A stretch of 15,021 nucleotides of DNA from Deltaproteobacteria bacterium (GCA_016219145.1 JACRCG010000190.1:1-15021); one strand, 5' to 3'; numbered from the stretch's first letter, positions 1 to 7,276 are shown. A program made the numbers and translations. The notes: generated by a model not told the origin, from the sequence alone.

Positions 1-272
1 CTGAACTGACGCTGGCGGCTGATGCGCCGCCGGTGCTGACGGTTCCCGAAGATGCCCTGCAAGATCTGGATGGCAAAAAGGTGGTCTTCGTCGCAGAAAA
101 TGAGGCTGAATTCGCGGCGCGTCAGGTTCAGACAGGGCGTGCGGCAGGCGGCGCAGTCGAAATCATATCCGGTCTGAAAGAGGGTGAGCGCTATGCGGTC
201 AAGGGAGCCTTCATTTTGAAGTCTGAAATTAAAAAAGGTGAAGTGAAAGACGAACATGGCCATGGAAAATAA
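1..272 (+). CDS. RND efflux periplasmic adaptor subunit (HlyD/CusB/CzcB family), C-terminal fragment
   Basis: The reading frame is open from base 3 to the TAA at 270-272, so only about the last 89 residues lie in the window. The visible part has the PxVLTVPEDAL segment, then a GKKVVFVA strand, VQTGRAAGG and IISGLKEGERYAVKGAF. This is the typical membrane-proximal end of CusB/CzcB-type membrane-fusion proteins, which bridge an inner-membrane RND pump and an outer-membrane channel in the periplasm. The product ends in a short histidine-bearing tail (DEHGHGK) that could bind metal, though this is inference. The next gene is the matching CzcA-family pump, 77 bases downstream, which supports the call. 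The GTG at 33 is an internal valine, not a start. Family assignment is confident; the metal transported cannot be read from this fragment. Confidence 0.85.
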   Translation, partial: ELTLAADAPPVLTVPEDALQDLDGKKVVFVAENEAEFAARQVQTGRAAGGAVEIISGLKEGERYAVKGAFILKSEIKKGEVKDEHGHGK

Positions 273-275
273 TCC

Positions 276-332
276 GTAGGGGCGATTCTTGTAATCGCCC
301 GGAGCCCGGGCAAACACAAGGTTTGCCCCTAC
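276..332. repeat. 57-bp compound palindromic interspersed repeat (GTAGGGGC ends)
   Basis: The element is bounded by GTAGGGGC (276-283) and its inverse GCCCCTAC (325-332). Inside are two perfect 8-bp hairpins: GGGCGATT (280-287) with AATCGCCC (293-300), and GGGCAAAC (308-315) with GTTTGCCC (321-328). This double-hairpin layout with GTAGGGGC ends is familiar from dispersed intergenic repeats in many bacterial genomes, a point recalled and not searched. It fills nearly all the gap between adaptor and pump genes and ends 17 bases before the pump ATG. In RNA it could stabilise the upstream message or set the adaptor:pump ratio; that is inference. Confidence 0.75.
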
Positions 333-349
333 ATAGAAAGGATTTGCCG

Positions 350-3300
350 ATGCTGGAAAAATTAATAGCCTATACCTTGCGGCAGAAAGGAATGGTCATA
401 TTCCTTTCGCTGCTGATTATTGTTTTCGGATCGTACTCATATCTGAAGCTACCGATTGATGCTTTTCCGGATGTAACCAACATTCAGGTTGAAGTAGTAA
501 GTCACGCGGATGGTCTGTCGGCCATAGAAATCGAGAGGAACGTAACCCATCCGATTGAAATGTCCATGCGCGGCCTGCCCAACATCGAACAGATGCGTTC
601 GGTTACCAAGTTCGGGCTGTCAATTGTCACCATTGTTTTCAAAGATAGTGTGGACATCTATTTTGCCCGGCAGCTGGTCTTTGAGCGGTTGGCAGAGGCC
701 AGGGAGAAACTTCCCAGGGGGGTTGAGGTCGCTATGGGGCCGATCGGCACGGCCATGGGAGAAATCTATCAATATACCCTCGAAGGGAAGATGCCGGATG
801 ACCCGCAACAGAAGATTGCCTGGCTGACCAACCTGAGGACTATTCAGGAGTGGATTGTCACGCCGCAGTTGAAAAGCGTTGCCGGAGTAAACGAGATCAA
901 CTCCTATGGTGGGTATTTCAAGCAGTACCAGGTGATTATTGCACCGGAAAAGCTGCTGAAATACGCGGTGACGGTGGACGATGTCTACTCGGCCATCGGC
1001 AGCAATAATGAAAACGTAGGCGGAAATCTCCTGGAACGAGGCTCGGACCAATATATTGTCCGCGGGGTTGGGCTGATAAAAAACGTCGGCGACATAGAGA
1101 CGATTGTCCTGAAATCCCAGGGGGGTACCCCGACTTATATCAGGGACGTGGCGCAGGTAAAGATCGGTGAGGCGGTTCGAATGGGCGCCGCCATGAAGGA
1201 CGGCAAGGATGAATGCGTCGGCGGTATCGTCATGATGCTGCGCGGCGAAAACAGCCGCGACGTTGTTCGCCGTGTTGCGGTAAAAGTCAGGGAAATGAAC
1301 GAAAACAACGTGCTTCCGGAAGGGGTCAGGATCGTCCCCTATTACGACCGAAGCGACATAGTCAAGGCCAGCGTCTCAACGGTCAACAAGGCTCTGATCG
1401 AGGGCTCAATACTGGTTCTGATCGTGCTGTATCTGCTTTTGAACAGTTTCCGGGGCAGTTTTGTTGTTCTTATCGCCCTGCCGCTTTCACTGCTGGCAAC
1501 ATTCATTGTCATGAAACTGGCCGGTATAACCGCAAACCTGATGTCACTCGGCGGTCTGGCCATTTCAATCGGCATGATCATTGACACGACCATCATTCAG
1601 GTGGAAAACGTCCAGCGTCATTTGAGCGAAGAGGGTGGACAGCATCCCAGGCTGGTGACCGTGCTGAAAGCGGTCATGGAAGTCAGAAAGCCGAGCATCT
1701 TCGGCGAACTTATTATTGCTCTGACCTTTATTCCGATACTCTCCCTGGAAGGGATCGAAGGCAAAATGTTCGGGCCGTTGGCCGTAACGGTAGCGATAGC
1801 ACTGCTTGCGTCCCTGTTTCTCTCTGTGTTTGTAATCCCGGTGCTCTGTATCATCTTCCTGAAACCGCACCCGGAAAAGGAGAGCTTTATCATGAAGCAT
1901 GCCGGCAGGCTCTATCTGCCGCTGCTCGAATATGCCATGAACTCCAAACGCGTGGTCCTGACTGTTGCCGGTGTTCTCCTGATCGCTTCGCTATTTCTGG
2001 TAACACGCCTGGGAACGGAATTTATTCCGGTCATGGACGAAGGCTCGTTTGACATGGACGTGTCAATGCTCCCCGGTGTTTCGCTGGCAAAGGCACTGGA
2101 AGTGAACCAGATGGCCGCAGCCAGGCTGAAGAAATTTCCTGAACTGGATACCATCGTGGGACGTACCGGTCAGACCGGTGTTGCCCTGGATACCAGGGGC
2201 TCGGACAAGACCGGCTATGTGGGGATATTCAAGCCGAAGAGTGAATGGAAACGGGACATCTCCAAGGAAGAGTTGACCAATGAAATGCGCAAATCCCTGG
2301 AATCGGTTGCGGGGATCACCTTCGGTTTCAGCCAGCCGATCCAGTGCCGCATTGATGAACTGGTGGCCGGAACGCGAGCGCAGCTGATTCTCAAACTGTT
2401 TGGTGAAAATATCAACGTGCTTAGCGAAAAATCGTCCGAAATAGCCAGGGTGCTTTCCACGGTGCGGGGTGGAACGGATTTGAATGCTGAAAAAGTTTCC
2501 GGGCAGCCCTACCTGACCGTCAACATCGACAGGTCCAGGATTGCAAGATATGGCCTGAATATCAGCGACGTGCAAAAGGTCATTGAAATAGCGGTGGCCG
2601 GAAAATCGGCCTCAAAATTATATGAGGAAAATCGCAGCTTCGATATCTCGGTACGCCTGCCGGAAGAAAAACGGAACTCCCTGGAAGCGATCAAAAATCT
2701 GATGATCACCACTAAAACCGGGATCAATGTTCCTCTGGAACAGCTGGCGGACGTGAAAATGATCGAAGGCCCGGCCCAGATCAGCCGTCAGGACGGTGTC
2801 AGAAGAATCGGCATCGAGATGAACATCAGCGGCAGGGATATCGGCAGTTTTGTCAGCGAGGCGAAGCAGAAGATCAAGGAGCAGGTTAAACTGCCTCCCG
2901 GTTACTATCTGACCTGGGGCGGACAGTTCGAAAACCAGCAGCGGGCGATGAACAGACTGATGATTATTGGCCCTGTTGCCATTTGCCTGATACTTCTCTT
3001 GTTGTACATAACCTTCAGATCGATTCGCCTGGCGCTGCTGGTTATTTCCAATCTCCCATTTGCCCTGATCGGCGGAGTCTTCGCCCTCTTCATCTCCGGG
3101 CAATATCTGTCTGTCCCGGCGTCTGTCGGGTTTGTCGTCCTGTTTGGCGTTGCTGTTTTGAATGGACTCGTTCTGGTTTCACGCATCTCGCAGCTGCGCG
3201 ACGAAGGGTTTGAACTGCAGGAGGCTATCAGAAAGGGGGCGCTGGACCGCTTGCGTCCGGTAATGATGACCGCATCCATCGCGATATTCAGCCTGATTCC

Positions 3301-3454
3301 GATGCTGCTGGCCAGCGGAGCAGGTTCTGAAATCCAGAAACCGCTGGCAACTGTTGTAGTGGGTGGGCTGGTTACCTCAACGCTGCTTACGCTGCTGATT
3401 ATTCCATCGGTCTACAGCTGGTTTGAAATGAGGAAAGCTGATACAGAGATGTAA
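350..3454 (+). CDS. Heavy-metal efflux RND pump, CzcA/CusA family
   Basis: This 1034-residue protein has the usual length and layout of the HME-RND family: an N-terminal membrane helix followed by KLPIDAFPDVTN, two large periplasmic domains, and two blocks of membrane helices (around residues 340-530 and 870-1030). It would use the proton gradient to move metal ions out through an adaptor and outer-membrane channel. The ATG at 350 is preferred because AGAAAGGA (335-342) sits 7 bases upstream; the in-frame TTG at 323 lies inside the repeat and has no ribosome site. The TM4 motif reads AISIGMIID...VEN (404-420) and not the DFG...DGA...EN of Co/Zn/Cd pumps: the first Asp is Ala, while D412 and E419 remain. 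The substrate class is therefore uncertain, and the AI..G start is closer to the Cu/Ag-type (CusA) motif. The adaptor gene lies just upstream. Confidence 0.93.
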   Translation: MLEKLIAYTLRQKGMVIFLSLLIIVFGSYSYLKLPIDAFPDVTNIQVEVVSHADGLSAIEIERNVTHPIEMSMRGLPNIEQMRSVTKFGLSIVTIVFKDSVDIYFARQLVFERLAEAREKLPRGVEVAMGPIGTAMGEIYQYTLEGKMPDDPQQKIAWLTNLRTIQEWIVTPQLKSVAGVNEINSYGGYFKQYQVIIAPEKLLKYAVTVDDVYSAIGSNNENVGGNLLERGSDQYIVRGVGLIKNVGDIETIVLKSQGGTPTYIRDVAQVKIGEAVRMGAAMKDGKDECVGGIVMMLRGENSRDVVRRVAVKVREMNENNVLPEGVRIVPYYDRSDIVKASVSTVNKALIEGSILVLIVLYLLLNSFRGSFVVLIALPLSLLATFIVMKLAGITANLMSLGGLAISIGMIIDTTIIQVENVQRHLSEEGGQHPRLVTVLKAVMEVRKPSIFGELIIALTFIPILSLEGIEGKMFGPLAVTVAIALLASLFLSVFVIPVLCIIFLKPHPEKESFIMKHAGRLYLPLLEYAMNSKRVVLTVAGVLLIASLFLVTRLGTEFIPVMDEGSFDMDVSMLPGVSLAKALEVNQMAAARLKKFPELDTIVGRTGQTGVALDTRGSDKTGYVGIFKPKSEWKRDISKEELTNEMRKSLESVAGITFGFSQPIQCRIDELVAGTRAQLILKLFGENINVLSEKSSEIARVLSTVRGGTDLNAEKVSGQPYLTVNIDRSRIARYGLNISDVQKVIEIAVAGKSASKLYEENRSFDISVRLPEEKRNSLEAIKNLMITTKTGINVPLEQLADVKMIEGPAQISRQDGVRRIGIEMNISGRDIGSFVSEAKQKIKEQVKLPPGYYLTWGGQFENQQRAMNRLMIIGPVAICLILLLLYITFRSIRLALLVISNLPFALIGGVFALFISGQYLSVPASVGFVVLFGVAVLNGLVLVSRISQLRDEGFELQEAIRKGALDRLRPVMMTASIAIFSLIPMLLASGAGSEIQKPLATVVVGGLVTSTLLTLLIIPSVYSWFEMRKADTEM

Positions 3455-3462
3455 GAACAGCA

Positions 3463-3536
3463 AACCCCTCTAAATCTCCCCTTAACAGGGAAGGCTTCAA
3501 GACTTCCCCCCTGACAAGGGGGGACTGAGGGGGGGT
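3463..3536. repeat. C/G-tract palindromic interspersed repeat downstream of the RND pump gene
   Basis: The element starts with AACCCCTC (3463-3470) and ends with an inverse GAGGGGGGGT (3527-3536). It has a weak inner hairpin around CTTAACA and a strong one, CCCCCC (3506-3511) with GGGGGG (3518-3523) around TGACAA. It resembles a second widespread class of intergenic repeats, with CCCC-rich ends, AAATC boxes and double hairpins; this is recalled and not searched. It lies between the convergent pump and merR-type genes, so the strong hairpin may also end transcription from both sides, though no clear U-tract follows. The rest of the gap (3537-3580) shows nothing recognisable. Confidence 0.65.
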
Positions 3537-3580
3537 GTGTTAGACGCGGCATAGCAGAGCAATATGAAAGAGATAATAGT

Positions 3581-4021
3581 TCAGTTTGCTTTGATGCGCT
3601 CAGGATGGCAGGAACAATTCGCTCCTCCTGCCGCCTGTTCCAGATTGCGCAGTATAGCGCATTCGCCCACATTTGTGTTGGCCTGGCAGGTATTGCGCAG
3701 TGAGTGCAGCTGCTGCTCCAGTAACCTGAGAGATTCGACCTGCTGGCGTACATGTTCAATCTGACTCTCAATCAAAAAATTGATTTCATCACAGGCCAGC
3801 TCGGGTTGGGTTTGCAGGCTGCGCAATATGCGCACGTCCGGCAATCCCATGCCCAGCAAACGGCAGTGGCGGATGAAGTTGAGCTGCACCAGATGGACAC
3901 TGGTGTAGTTGCGATAACCGTTTTGATCTCGCTCCGGCGCTTCCAGCAAACCTTCCCGCTCGTAAAAACGTACCGTTTCCACTTTGCAACCGCTTCGTTG
4001 CGCCAATTCTCCGATTTTCAT
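3581..4021 (-). CDS. MerR-family Pb/Cd/Zn-responsive regulator (PbrR/CadR-like)
   Basis: The 146-residue protein starts with the MerR winged-helix domain (MKIGELAQRSG at 1-11, TVRFYEREGLL at 16-26), followed by the long dimerisation helix and a Cys-bearing metal loop. Cysteines are at 77, 112 and 121, with the 35- and 9-residue spacing known for the metal site of PbrR/PbrR691/CadR proteins. C12 matches the extra N-terminal Cys of PbrR, and a CSC motif (136-138) closes the protein. MerR proteins bind the over-long promoter spacer and untwist it when metal binds. The gene is divergent from the P-type ATPase, and the intergenic promoter carries the expected dyad. AAGAGG sits 5 bases before the ATG. 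Pb, Cd or Zn is the likely inducer; which one cannot be decided from sequence. Confidence 0.92.
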   Translation of the reverse strand: MKIGELAQRSGCKVETVRFYEREGLLEAPERDQNGYRNYTSVHLVQLNFIRHCRLLGMGLPDVRILRSLQTQPELACDEINFLIESQIEHVRQQVESLRLLEQQLHSLRNTCQANTNVGECAILRNLEQAAGGANCSCHPERIKAN

Positions 4022-4042
4022 ACGCGCCTCTTAAAATATGTC

Positions 4043-4073
4043 TTGACCCTGTAGCAGGTACAGGCTGTTTAAT
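4043..4073 (+). promoter_or_regulatory. MerR-type promoter/operator of the metal P-type ATPase gene
   Basis: The -35 box TTGACC (4043-4048) and the -10 box TTTAAT (4068-4073) are 19 bp apart, the over-long spacing typical of MerR-activated promoters. The spacer region holds a perfect dyad, CCTGTA (4048-4053) N5 TACAGG (4059-4064). The arrangement closely resembles the pbrA/cadA promoters as recalled. It drives the ATPase gene, whose ATG is 28 bases beyond the -10 box, and would be bound by the divergent MerR-family regulator, which probably also controls its own synthesis from here. Confidence 0.85.
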
Positions 4074-4101
4074 AATAGCATATCTGAGGAGGTGTGCCAC
4101 C

Positions 4102-6228
4102 ATGAACCGGGTGAATTACCGTATTGAGAACATGGACTGCCCGACTGAAGAGCAGTTGATCCGTAATAAACTGGAGCCGATGCCGGGAATTGTCCGGCTT
4201 GACTTCAACCTGCTGGATCGGGAATTGACGGTCTATCACAAGCTGAACGATCCGCAGCTGATCGTTTCCGCGCTGATCAAGCTTGACATGGCACCGAGAC
4301 TGCTTGAGGGTGGAGCCCCGCAATCGGACGTACCTTCCGGGCTGAGTGCGATAAAGAAATGGCTGTTAGTCATCAGCGGAATCGCTGCGGTCGGAGCCGA
4401 AGTAATCGCCTGGACAACGGGGCAGGAGGCATCATGGCCGGTGCTGGTTTTAGCGGCTGTTTCGATTCTGAGCGCGGGGCTGCCCACAATTAAAAAAGGG
4501 TGGATTGCGCTTAAAAACCTGACCCTCAATATCTACTTCCTGATGTCTCTGGCGACGACTGGCGCCATTGTCATCGGTAAATGGCCGGAAGCTGCGATGG
4601 TGATTTTCCTGTTCGCCATAGCCGAGACTATCGAAACGCTTTCGCTGGAGCGGGTACGTAACGCCATTAAATCGCTGGCTGCGCTGGCTCCTGAATTTGC
4701 CGAGGTCAGAGTTGATAATGACTGGCAGGAACAACCGGTGGCCGAAGTAAGCATCGGCAGCCTTATCCGGATTCGCACCGGTTCACGAGTACCGCTTGAT
4801 GCGCGGGTCGAATCGGGCCGTGCGGCGCTCGACCAGGCTCCGATCACCGGTGAAAGCCTGCCGGTGGATAAGCAGGCCGGCGATACCCTGTTCGCCGGCA
4901 GTATCGTTACCGATGGAGTAGTGGAAGCCACAGTAACTGCTGCTTCCGGCGACAGCACTCTGGCTCGCATCGCTTCCACCATTCAGAATGCCCAGTCACA
5001 ACGCGCACCGACGCAGCGCTTTGTCGATCAGTTTGCACATTATTACACTCCGGTGGTAGTAGCCTTCGCCATAACAGTAGCGGTTCTTGGCCCGTTTGTG
5101 ATCGGCGGCGACTGGTCATACTGGCTCTATAAAGCACTCGTGATGCTGGTCATCGCCTGTCCCTGCGCCCTGGTGGTGTCCACTCCGGTTACGGTTGTCA
5201 GCGGACTCACGGCGGCGGCCCGGCACGGTATCCTTATCAAAGGCGGTTCCTATCTCGAAGGTGGTGGACGGTTAAAAGCCGTTGCGCTCGACAAGACCGG
5301 GACGCTGACCAATGGCAAACTGGCGTTGACCGACGCAGCCGCGTTCAGCGATATGCCGATTGAGCGGGCCTTGTTGATCGCAGCCAGCCTTGACGATCAC
5401 AGCACTCATCCGGTCGCCAAAGCCCTGGTTGCCGGATGGCGGGATCAACAGCCCAATGTCAGGCTTATACCGGTTGAAAACTTTGGTGTACTGAACGGTC
5501 ACGGCGTCAAGGGAACTATCGATGGCCAACTGTGGCATATCGGCAACCACCATCTTGTTGAAGAGTTAGGCTTTTGTTCTCCTGATTTGGAAGCCAAACT
5601 CGAACTTCTCGAAAATTCAGGTAAAACAGCCGTCGTCCTGTGCGGCGACTCCGGCCCGGCTGCGCTGTTTGGCGTGGCCGATACGATTCGGGCCGAGAGC
5701 CTGGAGGCGATGGCAATGCTCCGGGCGCTACAGGTCGAACCGGTGATGCTGACCGGCGATAATTCTGCCAATGCCCGTGCAATTGCTGATCTGCTCGGGA
5801 TTCAGGATGCACGCGCTAATATGATGCCGGAGCGCAAACAAGCCGCCATCGCTGAACTTAAAGAACGCTATGGCACAATCGGCATGGTAGGTGACGGAAT
5901 AAACGATGCCCCCGCGTTGGCGCGGGCGGACATAGGTTTTGCGATGGGCGCGGCCGGCACTGCTACCGCGCTGGAAACAGCTGATGTGGCAATCATGGAC
6001 GACGATCCGCGCAAGATTGCCGGTTTTATAGGACTGAGCCGGCGCTGCGCATCGATTCTGAAGCAGAATATCTTTTTGGCGCTCGGCATCAAGGTGGTAT
6101 TCTTCTCGCTGGCGCTCAGTGGTTACGCAACACTCTGGATGGCCGTTTTTGCGGATATGGGGGGCAGCCTGCTGGTGGTGTTCAACGGTTTGCGCTTGCT
6201 GGGGTATTTCCCGCAAAAGAGAGCATAA
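4102..6228 (+). CDS. Heavy-metal-translocating P-type ATPase, Zn/Cd/Pb type (P1B-2, ZntA/CadA family)
   Basis: The 708-residue inner-membrane pump exports divalent soft metals from the cytoplasm using ATP. It has one N-terminal HMA-like domain with the variant site MDCPTEE (C13; the second Cys of the classic CxxC is missing), then the actuator loop TGES (249-252), the transmembrane metal site CPC (353-355), the phosphorylated Asp in DKTGT (D397), the HP pair (436-437) and GDGINDAP (597-604). K664 and D685 in the last membrane segments match residues diagnostic of Zn/Cd/Pb pumps, where ZntA has K693 and D714. GAGGAGGT precedes the ATG by 8 bases. It is expressed from the MerR-type promoter just upstream. 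No clear terminator is visible in the short 3' gap before the convergent CopD-like gene (6229-6269). Confidence 0.95.
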   Translation: MNRVNYRIENMDCPTEEQLIRNKLEPMPGIVRLDFNLLDRELTVYHKLNDPQLIVSALIKLDMAPRLLEGGAPQSDVPSGLSAIKKWLLVISGIAAVGAEVIAWTTGQEASWPVLVLAAVSILSAGLPTIKKGWIALKNLTLNIYFLMSLATTGAIVIGKWPEAAMVIFLFAIAETIETLSLERVRNAIKSLAALAPEFAEVRVDNDWQEQPVAEVSIGSLIRIRTGSRVPLDARVESGRAALDQAPITGESLPVDKQAGDTLFAGSIVTDGVVEATVTAASGDSTLARIASTIQNAQSQRAPTQRFVDQFAHYYTPVVVAFAITVAVLGPFVIGGDWSYWLYKALVMLVIACPCALVVSTPVTVVSGLTAAARHGILIKGGSYLEGGGRLKAVALDKTGTLTNGKLALTDAAAFSDMPIERALLIAASLDDHSTHPVAKALVAGWRDQQPNVRLIPVENFGVLNGHGVKGTIDGQLWHIGNHHLVEELGFCSPDLEAKLELLENSGKTAVVLCGDSGPAALFGVADTIRAESLEAMAMLRALQVEPVMLTGDNSANARAIADLLGIQDARANMMPERKQAAIAELKERYGTIGMVGDGINDAPALARADIGFAMGAAGTATALETADVAIMDDDPRKIAGFIGLSRRCASILKQNIFLALGIKVVFFSLALSGYATLWMAVFADMGGSLLVVFNGLRLLGYFPQKRA

Positions 6229-6269
6229 CTTTGCGACTGCATCAAAAAATCTTGTAAATTACCCAATAT

Positions 6270-6743
6270 TTATTTAACGCAGACAAAAGCCGAGAGAAGC
6301 AGGACCGCCAGACCGGCCCCAAAATTCAACCAGACCAGATTGAGAGATAACTTTTGAAGCCGCACTTTCTCCCCATCCGATTGGGTTTTGGCTATCCGGG
6401 GCGCCAGTACCTTGCCACGATAGAAATGCACGCCAGCCATGAGCAGGAACAAAAGGATCTTGAGCAACATTGCCGTCCCACGTTCTCCTTTTAAGAGATC
6501 AGCGGAAATGTTGCCGTTAATCGCCATGAGGGAAAATCCGCTTAGAAACAAGAATAATATGGAAAGGTTCGCCATGGGAGTAAACCTTCTGGTAACTTCT
6601 CCCATCAGCCCTCCGGCTTTATCCTGAAGTACCTGCCGTACGGATGGAAGGGTAACCAGCAGGATGAAGGCGATTCCCCCCAACCAAACGATGGTAGCCG
6701 TCAAATGAAGCCATATGAACACAACCAAAAGAATTTCTCTCAT
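6270..6743 (-). CDS. CopD-like small membrane protein
   Basis: The 157-residue protein is almost entirely membrane-embedded, with four hydrophobic segments (about 5-32, 53-74, 90-108 and 131-155). The first helix carries HLTATIVWLGG (13-23), with the His and the W-x-G-G typical of the CopD/YebZ-type membrane domain; a second conserved-looking His is in GVHFYRGK (104-111). CopD proteins sit in the inner membrane and are linked to copper uptake or resistance, but single-domain members are poorly characterised, so copper is only a suggestion. A strong ribosome site (AAGGAGGG) lies 6 bases before the ATG. The gene is last in a set transcribed leftwards behind an ArsR-type repressor and a small Cys-rich peptide, separated from the latter by a perfect hairpin. 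Confidence 0.7.
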   Translation of the reverse strand: MREILLVVFIWLHLTATIVWLGGIAFILLVTLPSVRQVLQDKAGGLMGEVTRRFTPMANLSILFLFLSGFSLMAINGNISADLLKGERGTAMLLKILLFLLMAGVHFYRGKVLAPRIAKTQSDGEKVRLQKLSLNLVWLNFGAGLAVLLLSAFVCVK

Positions 6744-6774
6744 TTGCTGCCCTCCTTGAATTAAAGACGTTAAC

Positions 6775-6803
6775 GCCGGGAGGCGGAAAGCCCGCCTCCC
6801 GGC
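6775..6803 (-). terminator. Perfect 12-bp hairpin between the small peptide and CopD-like genes (possible attenuator/terminator)
   Basis: GCCGGGAGGCGG (6775-6786) pairs perfectly with CCGCCTCCCGGC (6792-6803) around a 5-base loop. On the leftward transcript it starts 9 bases after the stop codon of the 31-residue peptide. The bases that follow (GTTAACGTCTTT) are only weakly U-rich, so full Rho-independent termination is uncertain. Partial termination, or protection of the peptide message from 3' decay, fits equally well. Confidence 0.55.
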
Positions 6804-6812
6804 TTGACCTGC

Positions 6813-6908
6813 CTACTTCTTGACCGACAGTGTGCAGCCGCAGCCGCACTTGCCTTGTGGCTTCTTAACTTCCTGTTTCTCGTTCGTTTCCTTCTCGATT
6901 TCAGCCAT
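6813..6908 (-). CDS. 31-residue Cys-rich peptide (CGCGC motif), unknown function
   Basis: This short ORF begins with ATG at 6908, ends with TAG at 6813-6815, and is preceded by a near-perfect ribosome site (AAAGGAGGTGAT, 7 bases upstream). The peptide is charged (MAEIEKETNEKQE...), then carries K-CGCGC-T at residues 20-26 and ends in two lysines. Three Cys alternating with Gly suggest soft-metal or metalloid binding; no family is recognised. It sits between an ArsR-type regulator, whose own C-terminus carries CTCGCGGG, and the CopD-like gene, and a strong hairpin follows its stop. The strong ribosome site, own candidate promoter/operator and hairpin make translation likely. Confidence 0.65.
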   Translation of the reverse strand: MAEIEKETNEKQEVKKPQGKCGCGCTLSVKK

Positions 6909-6933
6909 CGTTATCACCTCCTTTCCGATTTAG

Positions 6934-6963
6934 TTTATGCAAATATACTAATATATTCGGCAA
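6934..6963 (-). promoter_or_regulatory. Putative promoter with ArsR-type operator upstream of the 31-residue peptide
   Basis: On the minus strand, TTGCCG (6963-6958) and CATAAA (6939-6934) are 18 bp apart and can be read as a modest -35/-10 pair. The spacer holds a perfect dyad, AATATA (6942-6947) CTAA TATATT (6952-6957), an AT-rich inverted repeat of the kind bound by ArsR/SmtB repressors. The site lies in the 71-base gap between the ArsR gene and the peptide gene. A shared ATACTAA core also occurs in the arsR upstream region (7304-7310), consistent with one regulator acting at both. Boxes were assigned by eye. Confidence 0.45.
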
Positions 6964-6979
6964 AGAAAAAGGGCGGGAG

Positions 6980-7276
6980 CTATTTGCACTTTTTCTCTCC
7001 GCCGCCGCAGCCGCAGGTACAGACTCTGTTGAGCCGCTGTCTGCAACTTTCCAGAACCTCGCGATTCAATGAGTAGAAGATCCAGTACCCCTGTCTTTCG
7101 TCCCTGACCAGTCCCGCTGACTTAAGAACACGCAAGTGCTGGGAAACCGCCGACTGCGTAACCCCCAGGATTACAGCAATGGCGTTAACGCTCATCGGTT
7201 CCTTCTTGAGAAGTTCGATAATCTCGATGCGCTTGTCTACGGAGAGTATTTTAAATAGTTCAGCTGTCTCTTTCAT
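6980..7276 (-). CDS. ArsR/SmtB-family transcriptional repressor with Cys-rich C-terminal tail
   Basis: The protein is about 98 residues, the normal ArsR size, with the winged-helix core LFKILSVDKRIEIIELL, SVNAIAVILGVTQSAVSQHLRVL (recognition helix) and GLVRDERQGYWIFYSL (wing). The classic ELCVCDL metal site in helix 3 is absent. Instead cysteines cluster at the C-terminus: C79, C87, C89, C91 and C98 (numbered from the upstream ATG at 7279), within C-T-C-G-C-GGG-EKKC. A C-terminal Cys cluster of this kind would be the likely metal or metalloid sensor. Two ATGs adjoin (7279 and 7276); the second is better spaced from AAGGA. It is divergent from the second ArsR gene and heads the leftward set with the Cys-rich peptide and CopD-like protein. 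Confidence 0.88.
   Translation of the reverse strand: MKETAELFKILSVDKRIEIIELLKKEPMSVNAIAVILGVTQSAVSQHLRVLKSAGLVRDERQGYWIFYSLNREVLESCRQRLNRVCTCGCGGGEKKCK

Noticed and set aside
323..349. TTG at 323 as start of the RND pump
   Set aside because: It lies in the palindromic repeat without a ribosome site; ATG 350 has AGAAAGGA 7 bases upstream and gives the normal N-terminus.
620..1051. Long antisense ORF within the RND pump gene
   Set aside because: It is a shadow of a well-supported coding frame with no ribosome site or family resemblance; the same holds for the other long antisense frames.
3512..3536. G-rich tract as a G-quadruplex
   Set aside because: The G runs are better explained as arms of the palindromic repeat, paired with the C runs at 3465-3469 and 3506-3511.
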